NCBI GenBank assembly: GCA_021785335.1
Contig: JAJYFW010000142.1
Span: forward strand, 1-5,846
Source: Pseudomonadota bacterium
GTDB lineage: Bacteria > Pseudomonadota > Alphaproteobacteria > Acetobacterales > Acetobacteraceae
DNA length: 5,846 nucleotides
Reading direction: 5' to 3'
Below the pieces are notes generated by a model. It was not told the origin of the DNA. It searched no databases and saw only the letters and a program-made list of their open reading frames with translations. A program made the position numbers and the translations under genes. Shown here piece after piece: positions 1 through 5,845 of the stretch (its first letter is position 1; every line of letters starts with the position of its first letter).

Positions 1-70
1 CCTCCGCCTCGCTGAGCGCGGCCCGCCCCGAGGCGAGCGCGCCGGCGATCATCTCCTCCGCCCGCGACAT
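1..70 (-). CDS. Partial N-terminus, probable ATP-grasp acyl-CoA ligase (ADP-forming) subunit
   Basis: Only the first 23 codons are present; the gene runs off the left edge. It starts with ATG at 70-68, four bases after the carboxyltransferase stop, so the two are almost certainly cotranscribed. The segment ALASGRAALSEAE resembles the N-terminal helix found at the start of the ATP-grasp domain in acetate/acyl-CoA ligases (ADP-forming) and related succinyl-CoA-synthetase-like proteins, where a 'GR..LSE.EAK.LL' pattern precedes the domain. Such enzymes make acyl-CoA from a carboxylate, CoA and ATP. A second in-frame ATG lies at codon 7, preceded by GGAGGAG, but that sequence is too close to it to be a good ribosome site. 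The existence of the gene is well supported by spacing and frame; the function rests on about a dozen residues and is tentative. Another ATP-grasp protein, such as a carboxylase subunit, is possible. Confidence 0.55.
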   Translation of the reverse strand, partial: MSRAEEMIAGALASGRAALSEAE

Positions 71-74
71 GCGC

Positions 75-1607
75 CTACATGCTCGTCGGCCAGTTGCGCA
101 TCAGGTGCTCGCCGACGCCGCCGCTCCGGCGCAGCCGGTAGACGTCGAGCATGCGGGTCAGGTAGTCCCGCGTCTCCTGCGGCTTGATGACGTTCTGCAC
201 CGAATAGATCGTCGCCATGTCCCAGATCTCGGTGTCCTTGCCGATCTCCGCGAACGCTTCCTCGAAGCCCTCGTCACCAGGCTTGAGCCCATGCACGATG
301 GTGGTGGCGAAGCCCGGGTCCATGAAGCTGACCTCAGCGGTCGGCCAGGCGATCATCTCCTCGTTGTGCCGCCCGCCGCCCATCGCCACGTAGGCGCGGC
401 CATACGCCTTGCGCGCGATCACGGTGATGGACGGCACCGTCACGAAGGAGGTGCAGTTCATGAAGTTCATGATGTGGCCCGGCGCCCCCTTGCGCTCAGC
501 GTCCGTGCCGACGACGAAGCCCGGCGTGTCGACGAAGCGGACGATGGGGATGTTGAAGCTGTCGCACATCACCTGGAAGTCGACGATCTTGCGCACGGCT
601 TCCACGGACAGCGCGCCGCCGGCGACGTTCGGGTTGTTGGCGATCACGCCGACCGAGCGCCCGCCGAGCCGCGCCAGCGCCACCACGGCGGAGCGGCCGA
701 ACCGCGCCTTGAGTTCGAACACGCTGCCGCGGTCGAAGATCACCGCGATGATCTTGCGCATGTCATAGACCTGCGTGCGCTTCGCCGGCAGGACCTCGAG
801 GATTGCGTTCTGGTCCTGCGCCGCATCCTCGGCCACGGGATATTCCGGCGGCGGCGCGCCGTTGTGGCTCGGCATGTAGCCGAGGAAGCGGCGGATCTCC
901 GCCATCGCCTCCTCGTCGGTGTCGACGAAGCGGTCGATCAGCCCCGTCAGTTCCGCGTGCACGCGCCAGCCGCCGAGTTCCTCGAGGTCCACCTTCTCGC
1001 CGATCGCCATGGAAACGAGCCGCGGGCTGGAGACGGCCATCACCGAGCCCTTGCGCATCACCGCGAAATCCGAGCAGCAGCACAGCCAGGCCGAGGAGCC
1101 GAAGGACGTGTCGAGCGCCGCCGAGGCCCAGGGCGTGTCGCGCGCGCGGCGGAACTGGGTCGGGTCGTTGCCGAGCATCGTGCCCATGCCGCGCGAGCCC
1201 ATCGCGTCCGGCAGCCGCGCGCCGGTGGACTCGCCGATATGCACGAAGGCCATGCCCTTCTCGGTCGCGGTGCGGCGCAGGTGCCCGAGCTTGCGGCTGT
1301 TGGTGGCACCGGTGGAGGCGCCCTTCACCGTGAAGTCGTTCACGCAGACCGCGACGTCGCGCCCGTCGATCTTCGCGAAGCCGCATACCTTGCCGTCGCG
1401 CGGCGTGGCCGGCTCGTCCGCCTTGAGAGAGGAGGCACCGAGCAGCCCGGTTTCGATGAAGCTGCCGGGGTCGACCAGGAAGCCGAGCCGTTCGATGGCG
1501 TTCGTGCCGCCGCGCCTGCGCCGGCTCTCCAGCTTCTCCGGCCCGCCCATGCGCGCGGCCCTGGCGCGGCGCGCGTCGACATCCTGCAGCAGCTTCTCGT
1601 CCATCAT
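75..1607 (-). CDS. Acyl-CoA carboxylase carboxyltransferase (beta) subunit
   Basis: This 510-residue protein is the usual length for the biotin-dependent carboxyltransferase subunit of propionyl-/methylcrotonyl-/geranyl-type acyl-CoA carboxylases, which move CO2 from carboxybiotin to an acyl-CoA in the cytoplasm. Two crotonase-fold halves are visible. The N-half includes ESTGAR (126-131), a DF pair at 180-181 and EELGGWRVHAELTG (209-222). The C-half includes NNPNVAGGAL (324-333), CDSFNIPIVRFVDTPGF (348-364), RKAYGRAY (399-406) and AWPTAEVSFM (420-429), followed by the typical C-terminal VIKPQETRDYL (473-483). The glycine-rich oxyanion segments are altered: the usual GGA reads GSS (170-172), followed by W174 and CCC (176-178), and the second site reads YGRAYVAM rather than YGGAYDVM, so substrate preference is open. 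No biotin carboxylase or biotin carrier gene lies in the window. The first of two adjacent ATGs is chosen; GGGGA lies 11 bases upstream. Family assignment is firm, substrate unknown. Confidence 0.93.
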   Translation of the reverse strand: MMDEKLLQDVDARRARAARMGGPEKLESRRRRGGTNAIERLGFLVDPGSFIETGLLGASSLKADEPATPRDGKVCGFAKIDGRDVAVCVNDFTVKGASTGATNSRKLGHLRRTATEKGMAFVHIGESTGARLPDAMGSRGMGTMLGNDPTQFRRARDTPWASAALDTSFGSSAWLCCCSDFAVMRKGSVMAVSSPRLVSMAIGEKVDLEELGGWRVHAELTGLIDRFVDTDEEAMAEIRRFLGYMPSHNGAPPPEYPVAEDAAQDQNAILEVLPAKRTQVYDMRKIIAVIFDRGSVFELKARFGRSAVVALARLGGRSVGVIANNPNVAGGALSVEAVRKIVDFQVMCDSFNIPIVRFVDTPGFVVGTDAERKGAPGHIMNFMNCTSFVTVPSITVIARKAYGRAYVAMGGGRHNEEMIAWPTAEVSFMDPGFATTIVHGLKPGDEGFEEAFAEIGKDTEIWDMATIYSVQNVIKPQETRDYLTRMLDVYRLRRSGGVGEHLMRNWPTSM

Positions 1608-1608
1608 T

Positions 1609-1650
1609 CGCGTTTCATTCCCCGCGTTTCATCCCCCGTGTCTCAGTCCC
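1609..1650. repeat. 14-bp tandem repeat, three copies, upstream of the carboxyltransferase start
   Basis: On the plus strand the unit cgcgtttcattccc (1609-1622) is followed by cgcgtttcatcccc (1623-1636; one mismatch) and a degenerate cgtgtctcagtccc (1637-1650; about four mismatches to the second copy). The array ends one base before the carboxyltransferase ATG and supplies its ribosome-binding GGGGA (minus strand, 1623-1619). Read on the minus strand, each of the two good copies contains ATGAAACGCG; because 14 is not a multiple of three, these ATGs are out of frame with each other and with the gene. Confidence 0.8.
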
Positions 1651-1875
1651 CGCGCGGCCCGCGGCCGTGCCCGGCCGGCGGAAAGCTTGGCGCGGCAGGC
1701 GCTGGCTGCCCTTGGGGGCGCCCCATCACCCCCGGTAACAAGCGCGCCCGCATCGATGGCGCCGACCAGGACCGCGCCGCGCCCCCCGGCACAAACGGCC
1801 CCGTGCGCCTGCCTTGTCGGACACGCTAGGCACTGATGGCGGCGATGACAACCCCGATTTGAACCATGGGTCCGA

Positions 1876-1881
1876 AGTATG
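1876..1881 (-). promoter_or_regulatory. Weak candidate -10 element for the leftward unit
   Basis: The minus strand reads CATACT, matching four of six positions of TATAAT including the second A and last T. Its centre is 34 bases from the centre of the FNR-like palindrome, close to the 32 or so expected for a class II FNR/CRP-activated promoter. This would give a transcript start near 1870 and a long leader of about 260 bases before the carboxyltransferase. It is a geometric suggestion only. Confidence 0.22.
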
Positions 1882-1906
1882 GACTCAAGCGGCGCCGTTC
1901 CCGCCC

Positions 1907-1918
1907 TGATCTAGATCA
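1907..1918. promoter_or_regulatory. FNR/FixK-like operator palindrome
   Basis: TGATCTAGATCA is a perfect 12-bp palindrome. It matches the inner 12 bases of the FNR/FixK consensus TTGAT-N4-ATCAA; only the outermost bases differ (C1906 in place of T, T1919 in place of A). It lies in the gap between two divergent units, 64 bases before the leader ATG and about 300 bases before the carboxyltransferase ATG. Proteins of the CRP/FNR family commonly use such sites in alphaproteobacteria for oxygen- or redox-dependent control. If it served the rightward operon at -41.5, transcription would start near 1954, just ahead of the leader ribosome site, but I see no good -10 hexamer there. Confidence 0.5.
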
Positions 1919-1966
1919 TCGACCCGGGCCGCCCCATGTGCCTCCCTGCCGCCCACGCGCGGGATT

Positions 1967-1972
1967 GGAGGG
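1967..1972 (+). promoter_or_regulatory. Strong Shine-Dalgarno for the leader reading frame
   Basis: GGAGGG lies four bases before ATG 1977. It is the best ribosome-binding sequence near the hydroxylase operon start. The downstream FeS gene start at 2030 has only a weak AGG/GTGG-like stretch ahead of it, so ribosomes probably load here and reach the FeS gene by coupling. Confidence 0.6.
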
Positions 1973-1976
1973 CAGG

Positions 1977-2033
1977 ATGCGGGAAACCCATTGTCGCGAC
2001 GATCGCGACCCAGGCCTCGTGGTGTCGCCATGA
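1977..2033 (+). CDS. Putative 18-residue leader peptide, translationally coupled to the FeS gene
   Basis: A short reading frame encodes MRETHCRDDRDPGLVVSP. Two things set it apart from chance: a near-ideal GGAGGG at proper spacing before its ATG, and a TGA stop (2031-2033) that overlaps the ATG of the FeS subunit (2030-2032) as ATGA, the same junction seen between the FeS and Mo genes. The peptide is hydrophilic, has one Cys and no run of a single amino acid that would suggest classic attenuation. It may exist to deliver ribosomes to the FeS start, or the stretch may be untranslated with the strong site acting at a distance. No homologue is recognised. Confidence 0.4.
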   Translation: MRETHCRDDRDPGLVVSP

Positions 2034-2524
2034 CACGCCCCGAAATGGCCGGTCCCGGCAAGACGCCGATCACGCTCACCGTCAACGGCACCAGACGCCA
2101 GTTGGAACTGGAGCCGCGCACCACGCTCGCCGAGGCGCTGCGCAACGCGCTCGGCCTCACCGGCACCAAGATCGCCTGCAACCGCGGCGCCTGTTCCGCC
2201 TGCACGGTCTGGCTCAACGGCCAGCCCGTCCTCTCGTGCATGACGCTTGCCATCGATGCCGAAGGCCAGGACGTCACCACCATCGAGGGGCTGGCCCGGG
2301 ACGACGTGCTGCATCCGGTCCAGGAGGCCTTCATCGAGCACGACGCGATGCAGTGCGGCTTCTGCACCCCCGGCATGGTGATGAGCTGCGCCGCCCTGCT
2401 GGAGCGCAACCCCCACCCGGACGCCGAGGCGGTGCGCGACGCCATCGCCGGCCATTACTGCCGCTGCGGCACCTACCTGCATGTCGTCGCGGCCACCCTC
2501 GCCGCCGCGGAGCGCAAGCCATGA
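2030..2524 (+). CDS. Mo hydroxylase small subunit, 2x[2Fe-2S] (PaoA/IorA/CoxS-like)
   Basis: The product (164 residues from ATG 2030) is the electron-transfer subunit of a xanthine-dehydrogenase-family enzyme. The N-terminal plant-ferredoxin fold starts at ITLTVNG and carries CNRGACSAC plus a fourth Cys (Cys50, 55, 58, 70) for the FAD-proximal [2Fe-2S] cluster. The helical C-terminal domain carries QCGFC and CRC (Cys109, 112, 144, 146) for the Mo-proximal cluster, with conserved Gln108 next to it. The frame can be extended upstream to a TTG at 1991, but that has no ribosome site and adds only a basic stretch; ATG 2045 is another possible start. Unlike periplasmic PaoA there is no twin-arginine signal, so it should stay in the cytoplasm. 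Its stop overlaps the ATG of the Mo subunit gene (ATGA), indicating coupled translation. Confidence 0.93.
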   Translation: MTRPEMAGPGKTPITLTVNGTRRQLELEPRTTLAEALRNALGLTGTKIACNRGACSACTVWLNGQPVLSCMTLAIDAEGQDVTTIEGLARDDVLHPVQEAFIEHDAMQCGFCTPGMVMSCAALLERNPHPDAEAVRDAIAGHYCRCGTYLHVVAATLAAAERKP

Positions 2525-4833
2525 CCGGGACGCGCACGGAGACCTTCCCCGCCGGCATCGTCGGGGCGGGGCTGGGCACGGTCAGCCGCGAGATCCCTGC
2601 GGGCGAGCCGCCGCCCTGGCCGCCCAACGCCGAGCTCACCTGGATCGGCAAGGACGTGCCGCGGCTCAACGGGCGCGACAAGGTAACCGGTGCAACGCGC
2701 TACACCGTGGATGTGCGCCTGCCCGGCATGCTGCACGCCCGCTTCCTGCGCTGCCCGTTGCCGAGCGCGGAACTGCGCACGCTCGACACCGCCGCCGCCA
2801 CCGCGCTCGACGGTGTCCGCGCCGTCATCGCCCTCGCGCGGCCCGGCGACACGCTGCGCTACGCCGGCCAGCCTGTTGCTGCCGTTGCCGCCGTCTCGCC
2901 CGGCGCCGCGTCGGAGGCGCTGGCCGCGATCGACGCCGAGTTTCGCCCGCTGCCCTTCGTCGTCGACATGGACGAGGCGCGCGCGCCGGACGCGCCCCTG
3001 GTCTATGACGAGGCCTCGGCGCCCAAGGGCAATCCCTCGGGCTTTCCCGCCGTGCCCGGCCTGCCCCTCGCGGGCAATGTGCGCGGCCCCGCGGTGGTGC
3101 GGCGCGGCGACCCGGCGCAGGGCCTCGCGGCGGCCGATGTCGTCGTGGAGGGCGAGTACCGCACCCAGGTCCAGACCCATTCCTGCCTCGAGCCGCACGC
3201 CATCGTCGCCGACTGGCGCGCGGACGGGCTCACCGTCTACATGTCCACGCAATTCACCTCCGGCGTGCGGCAGGAACTCGCGGCGCTGTTCGGCCTGCCG
3301 CTCAACCGCGTGCGCGTGGTGGTGGACGGCATGGGCGGCGGCTTCGGCTCCAAGTCGCAGCTCGGCGTCTATGGCCGGACGGCGGTGGAACTCTCGCGCC
3401 TGGCAGGCTTGCCCGTCCGCCTCGCGCTCGACCGCCACGAGGAGCAGACCGACGCCGGCAACCGCCCCGGCACGTTCCAGCGCGTGCGCCTCGGCGCGAA
3501 ACGCGACGGCACGCTGACCGCGCTCGCGATCGAGAGCCACGGCACCGCGGGCGTGGCGCTCGGCGCCGGCATCGGCTTCTTTGCCGAACGCATGTACACC
3601 TGCCCGAACTTCGAGACCCTGCAGCACGACGTGTTCGTCAACGCCGGTCCCGGCTGCGCCATGCGCGGCCCCGGCAACACGCCGGGCGCATACGGGCTGG
3701 AACAGGCGATCGATACGCTGGCCGAGCGTCTCGGGCTCGACCCGCTGGCGCTGCGCGACCGCATCGACCCGAGCAAGGCGCGCCGCGAGGAACGGCGGAT
3801 CGGCGGTGAGCGTATCGGCTGGAGCCGCCGGCACAAGCCCGGCGCTGACCCGGGGCCGGTCAAGCGCGGCATGGGCGTCGCTCAGTCGCTGTGGATGTCC
3901 AACGTGCAGACCAACGTTGCCTGCGAGGTGCGCGTGCTGCGCGATGGCTCGGTCGAAGCGCTGTCCAGCGTGCAGGACATCGGCACCGGCATCGGCACCG
4001 TGATGGCGCAGGTCGTGGCCGAGGTGCTGGGGTTGCGGCCAGGCGACATCACGTTGCGCATCGGCGATACCGAGTTTCCTCCCGGCGGCCCGTCGTATGG
4101 CAGCCGCACCACGGCCTCGATCACCCCGCCGCTGCGCACGGCGGCCACGCGTGTGCTTGCCGAACTCGTGCGCGAGGCGGCGCGCATGCTCAACGCCGCG
4201 CCAGAGGAGCTGGAGGCGCGTGACGGCCGCATCCGCGTCAAGAGCGACCCCGGCCGCGGCCTTGCGTTCCGCGATGCCGCCGCCCTGCTGCGAACGGACC
4301 GCATCAGCGCCGTCGAATCCCGCGCCGACGATTACCCCGGTTTCCGCCGGCGCATGCCGGACGCGGCCATGGCGCATGAGGACCTCGGCGGCGTGCAATT
4401 CGCGGAGGTCGCGGTCGATACCGAGACCGGCGCCATCTGTGTGGAGCGCGTCGTCGCGGTGCACGATTGCGGCCGGCCGATCAACCGGCTGCTGCTGGAA
4501 AGCCAGGTGCAGGGCGGTGTGCTGATGGGCGTCTCCTATGCACTGCTGGAACGCCGCGTCATGGACCGGCGCACCGGCCTCATGGTCAATGCGGACCTGG
4601 AACATTACAAGCTCGCCGGCGTCCACGACACGCCAGAGATCGAGGTGGTGATCCTGGAAAACCTGCAGGGCAACAGCGCCACCGACGCATACGGCATCGC
4701 CGAGCCCGCGAACATCGCGACCGCGCCGGCGATCGCGAACGCCGTCTACAACGCGATCGGCGTGCGCCTCACCTCGCTGCCAATGACGCCGGACGCGGTG
4801 CTCGCGGCTCTCGGCAGGACAGGGCGGAGCTGA
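2521..4833 (+). CDS. Mo hydroxylase large subunit, molybdopterin-binding (PaoC/YagR-like)
   Basis: This 770-residue protein is the catalytic subunit of a xanthine dehydrogenase/aldehyde oxidoreductase family enzyme, inserting oxygen from water into a C-H bond. The a/b hammerhead domain begins near WIGKDVPRLNGRDKVTG (41-57). Mo-cofactor segments follow: HSCLEPH (220-226), GMGGGFGSK (270-278), CAMRGPG (379-385), QDIGTG (485-490) and GSRTTAS (527-533). Glu728 in GIAEP is in the position of the catalytic base, so the enzyme looks intact. Overall form is closest to the PaoC/YagR group rather than true xanthine dehydrogenase or CO dehydrogenase. Cys379, three residues before Arg382, sits where CO dehydrogenase has its copper-ligand Cys. 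No Tat signal is seen. The open frame continues upstream of 2521, but that part overlaps the FeS gene and is not coding. Substrate is unknown; aldehydes, purines and N-heterocycles are all possible. Confidence 0.94.
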   Translation: MTGTRTETFPAGIVGAGLGTVSREIPAGEPPPWPPNAELTWIGKDVPRLNGRDKVTGATRYTVDVRLPGMLHARFLRCPLPSAELRTLDTAAATALDGVRAVIALARPGDTLRYAGQPVAAVAAVSPGAASEALAAIDAEFRPLPFVVDMDEARAPDAPLVYDEASAPKGNPSGFPAVPGLPLAGNVRGPAVVRRGDPAQGLAAADVVVEGEYRTQVQTHSCLEPHAIVADWRADGLTVYMSTQFTSGVRQELAALFGLPLNRVRVVVDGMGGGFGSKSQLGVYGRTAVELSRLAGLPVRLALDRHEEQTDAGNRPGTFQRVRLGAKRDGTLTALAIESHGTAGVALGAGIGFFAERMYTCPNFETLQHDVFVNAGPGCAMRGPGNTPGAYGLEQAIDTLAERLGLDPLALRDRIDPSKARREERRIGGERIGWSRRHKPGADPGPVKRGMGVAQSLWMSNVQTNVACEVRVLRDGSVEALSSVQDIGTGIGTVMAQVVAEVLGLRPGDITLRIGDTEFPPGGPSYGSRTTASITPPLRTAATRVLAELVREAARMLNAAPEELEARDGRIRVKSDPGRGLAFRDAAALLRTDRISAVESRADDYPGFRRRMPDAAMAHEDLGGVQFAEVAVDTETGAICVERVVAVHDCGRPINRLLLESQVQGGVLMGVSYALLERRVMDRRTGLMVNADLEHYKLAGVHDTPEIEVVILENLQGNSATDAYGIAEPANIATAPAIANAVYNAIGVRLTSLPMTPDAVLAALGRTGRS
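4826..4829 (+). promoter_or_regulatory. Shine-Dalgarno for the FAD subunit, inside the Mo gene end
   Basis: GGAG lies eight bases before ATG 4838, within the last codons of the Mo subunit gene. It supports the chosen start and a tightly linked operon. Confidence 0.6.
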
Positions 4834-4837
4834 GGCC

Positions 4838-5845
4838 ATGAACCGTTTCGCGTATGCCAGCCCCGCAACCGTCACCGAGGCCGCCGCCGCGACCGGCCTG
4901 GTTGCCGAGGCGATGGTCACGTTCGACGAGGGCGCCGTGCTGAAGGCCGGTGGCATCGATCTGCTCGACCTGCTGAAGTCGGAGTTGCTGGCGCCTTCCG
5001 TCGTGGTCAACCTGCGCGCCATCAAGGGGCTCGACGCCATCACGCAGGACGCGGCGGGCAACCTCGCCATTGGTGCCATGGCATCGCTCAGCCGGGTCGC
5101 GGAGCATCCGCTGGTACGCGGATCGTACCCCGCCCTCGCGGCCGCGATTGCCGGTGCCGCGGGCCCGCAGCTGCGCAACGTTGCGACACTGGGCGGCAAC
5201 CTGCTGCAACGCCCGCATTGCTGGTACCTGCGTTCGCCCGCGCATCATTGCCTGCGCAAGGGTGGCGGCCACTGCTTCGCCATCCGCGGCGAGAACCAGT
5301 ACCACGCGATCTTCGACAATCACGCCTGTGCGATCGTGCATCCCTCCACCGCCGCGACGGCGCTGGTGGCGCTGAGCGCCGAGGTGGAGCTGCACGATGC
5401 TGAGGGGGCCACGCGCCGCCTGCCGCTCGAGGACTTCTTCGTCGGGCCGGACGACGACATTCAGCGGGAGAACGCGCTGCGCCCGCGCGAGGTGCTGACC
5501 GCGGTTCGTCTGCGCAAGCCCGCTTCCGGCACGCGGATGGCGCATCTGCGCCAGGGGGAGAAGGCCGGCTTCGACTGGCCGCTCGCCGACGTCGCCGTGG
5601 TTCTCAAGCTCGATCCGGAGGGAATCTGCCGCGACGCTTCCGTGGTGCTGGGCGCCGCCGCCCCCGTGCCCCACCGTGCCCGCGCCGCGGAGGAGGCGCT
5701 GCAAGGCCGGCACCTCGACGAAGCCGCAGCGGGCGACGCCGCACGCGCCGCGCTGCGTGGCGCCACGCCCCTCAGCCTCAACGCCTACAAGCTGCCGCTG
5801 TTCGAAACCCTGGTTCGTCGGGCCATCCTCGCGGCCCTGGGCTAA
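4838..5845 (+). CDS. Mo hydroxylase FAD subunit with extra [4Fe-4S] insert (PaoB/YagS-like)
   Basis: This 335-residue medium subunit passes electrons from the [2Fe-2S] clusters to FAD and on to an acceptor. FAD-binding motifs are visible: KAGGIDLLDLLK (36-47) and RNVATLGGNLLQ (113-124). Next comes an insert with four cysteines, Cys128, 138, 146 and 164, in the order NLLQRPHCWY, HHCLRK, GHCFAI, CAIVHPS. This matches the region that in E. coli PaoB and 4-hydroxybenzoyl-CoA reductase beta subunits holds a [4Fe-4S] cluster, so one is inferred here. The C-terminal CO-dehydrogenase-flavoprotein domain ends with LNAYKLPLFETLVRRAI (314-330). The gene begins four bases after the Mo subunit stop and is complete, ending with TAA one base before the window edge. 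PaoB-type subunits favour acceptors other than NAD, but the acceptor here cannot be read from sequence. Confidence 0.93.
   Translation: MNRFAYASPATVTEAAAATGLVAEAMVTFDEGAVLKAGGIDLLDLLKSELLAPSVVVNLRAIKGLDAITQDAAGNLAIGAMASLSRVAEHPLVRGSYPALAAAIAGAAGPQLRNVATLGGNLLQRPHCWYLRSPAHHCLRKGGGHCFAIRGENQYHAIFDNHACAIVHPSTAATALVALSAEVELHDAEGATRRLPLEDFFVGPDDDIQRENALRPREVLTAVRLRKPASGTRMAHLRQGEKAGFDWPLADVAVVLKLDPEGICRDASVVLGAAAPVPHRARAAEEALQGRHLDEAAAGDAARAALRGATPLSLNAYKLPLFETLVRRAILAALG

Larger units (their letters stand above)
1608..1976. other. Divergent intergenic control region
   Basis: This stretch of about 370 bases separates the leftward carboxyltransferase from the rightward hydroxylase leader. Open frames crossing it look like antisense or out-of-frame extensions of the flanking genes, with no recognisable protein signature. 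It holds the 14-bp tandem repeat next to the carboxylase start, an extremely GC-rich middle (about 1650-1800) where I see nothing beyond small palindromes, and a less GC-rich part (about 1840-1920) containing the FNR-like palindrome. No convincing sigma-70 promoter with both boxes at good spacing was found for either direction. No RNA gene or rho-independent terminator was recognised. Confidence 0.7.

Noticed and set aside
1715..1724. GGGGCGCCCC palindrome as a terminator or operator
   Set aside because: There is no following T run, no converging gene end, and such palindromes are expected by chance in DNA this GC-rich.
69..1829. Long plus-strand open frame (586 codons) across the carboxyltransferase gene
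   Set aside because: Its translation is an Arg/His/Ala-rich low-complexity mix typical of the antisense of a high-GC gene; the minus-strand frame has clear carboxyltransferase motifs.
1859..1864. TTGAAC as a -35 element for the rightward operon
   Set aside because: No acceptable -10 lies 16-18 bases downstream; the nearest TATGGA is spaced 13 bases away.
1991..2029. TTG start at 1991 for the FeS subunit
   Set aside because: There is no ribosome site at proper distance, and the added residues are a basic stretch outside the ferredoxin fold; they do not form a Tat signal.
1936..2520. Upstream extension of the Mo subunit reading frame to ATG 1936
   Set aside because: The extension overlaps the FeS gene in another frame and has no family similarity; ATG 2521 gives the normal length and an ATGA junction.
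2521..4833. Annotation of the Mo subunit as CO dehydrogenase CoxL or as xanthine dehydrogenase
   Set aside because: The AYRCSFR loop of form I CoxL is absent apart from the Cys-x-x-Arg spacing, and the overall motifs and the [4Fe-4S] FAD partner fit the PaoC/YagR group better.
2473..5199. Long minus-strand open frame (908 codons) across the Mo subunit gene
   Set aside because: It is an antisense shadow: no domain is recognisable and it covers a gene with intact cofactor motifs on the other strand.
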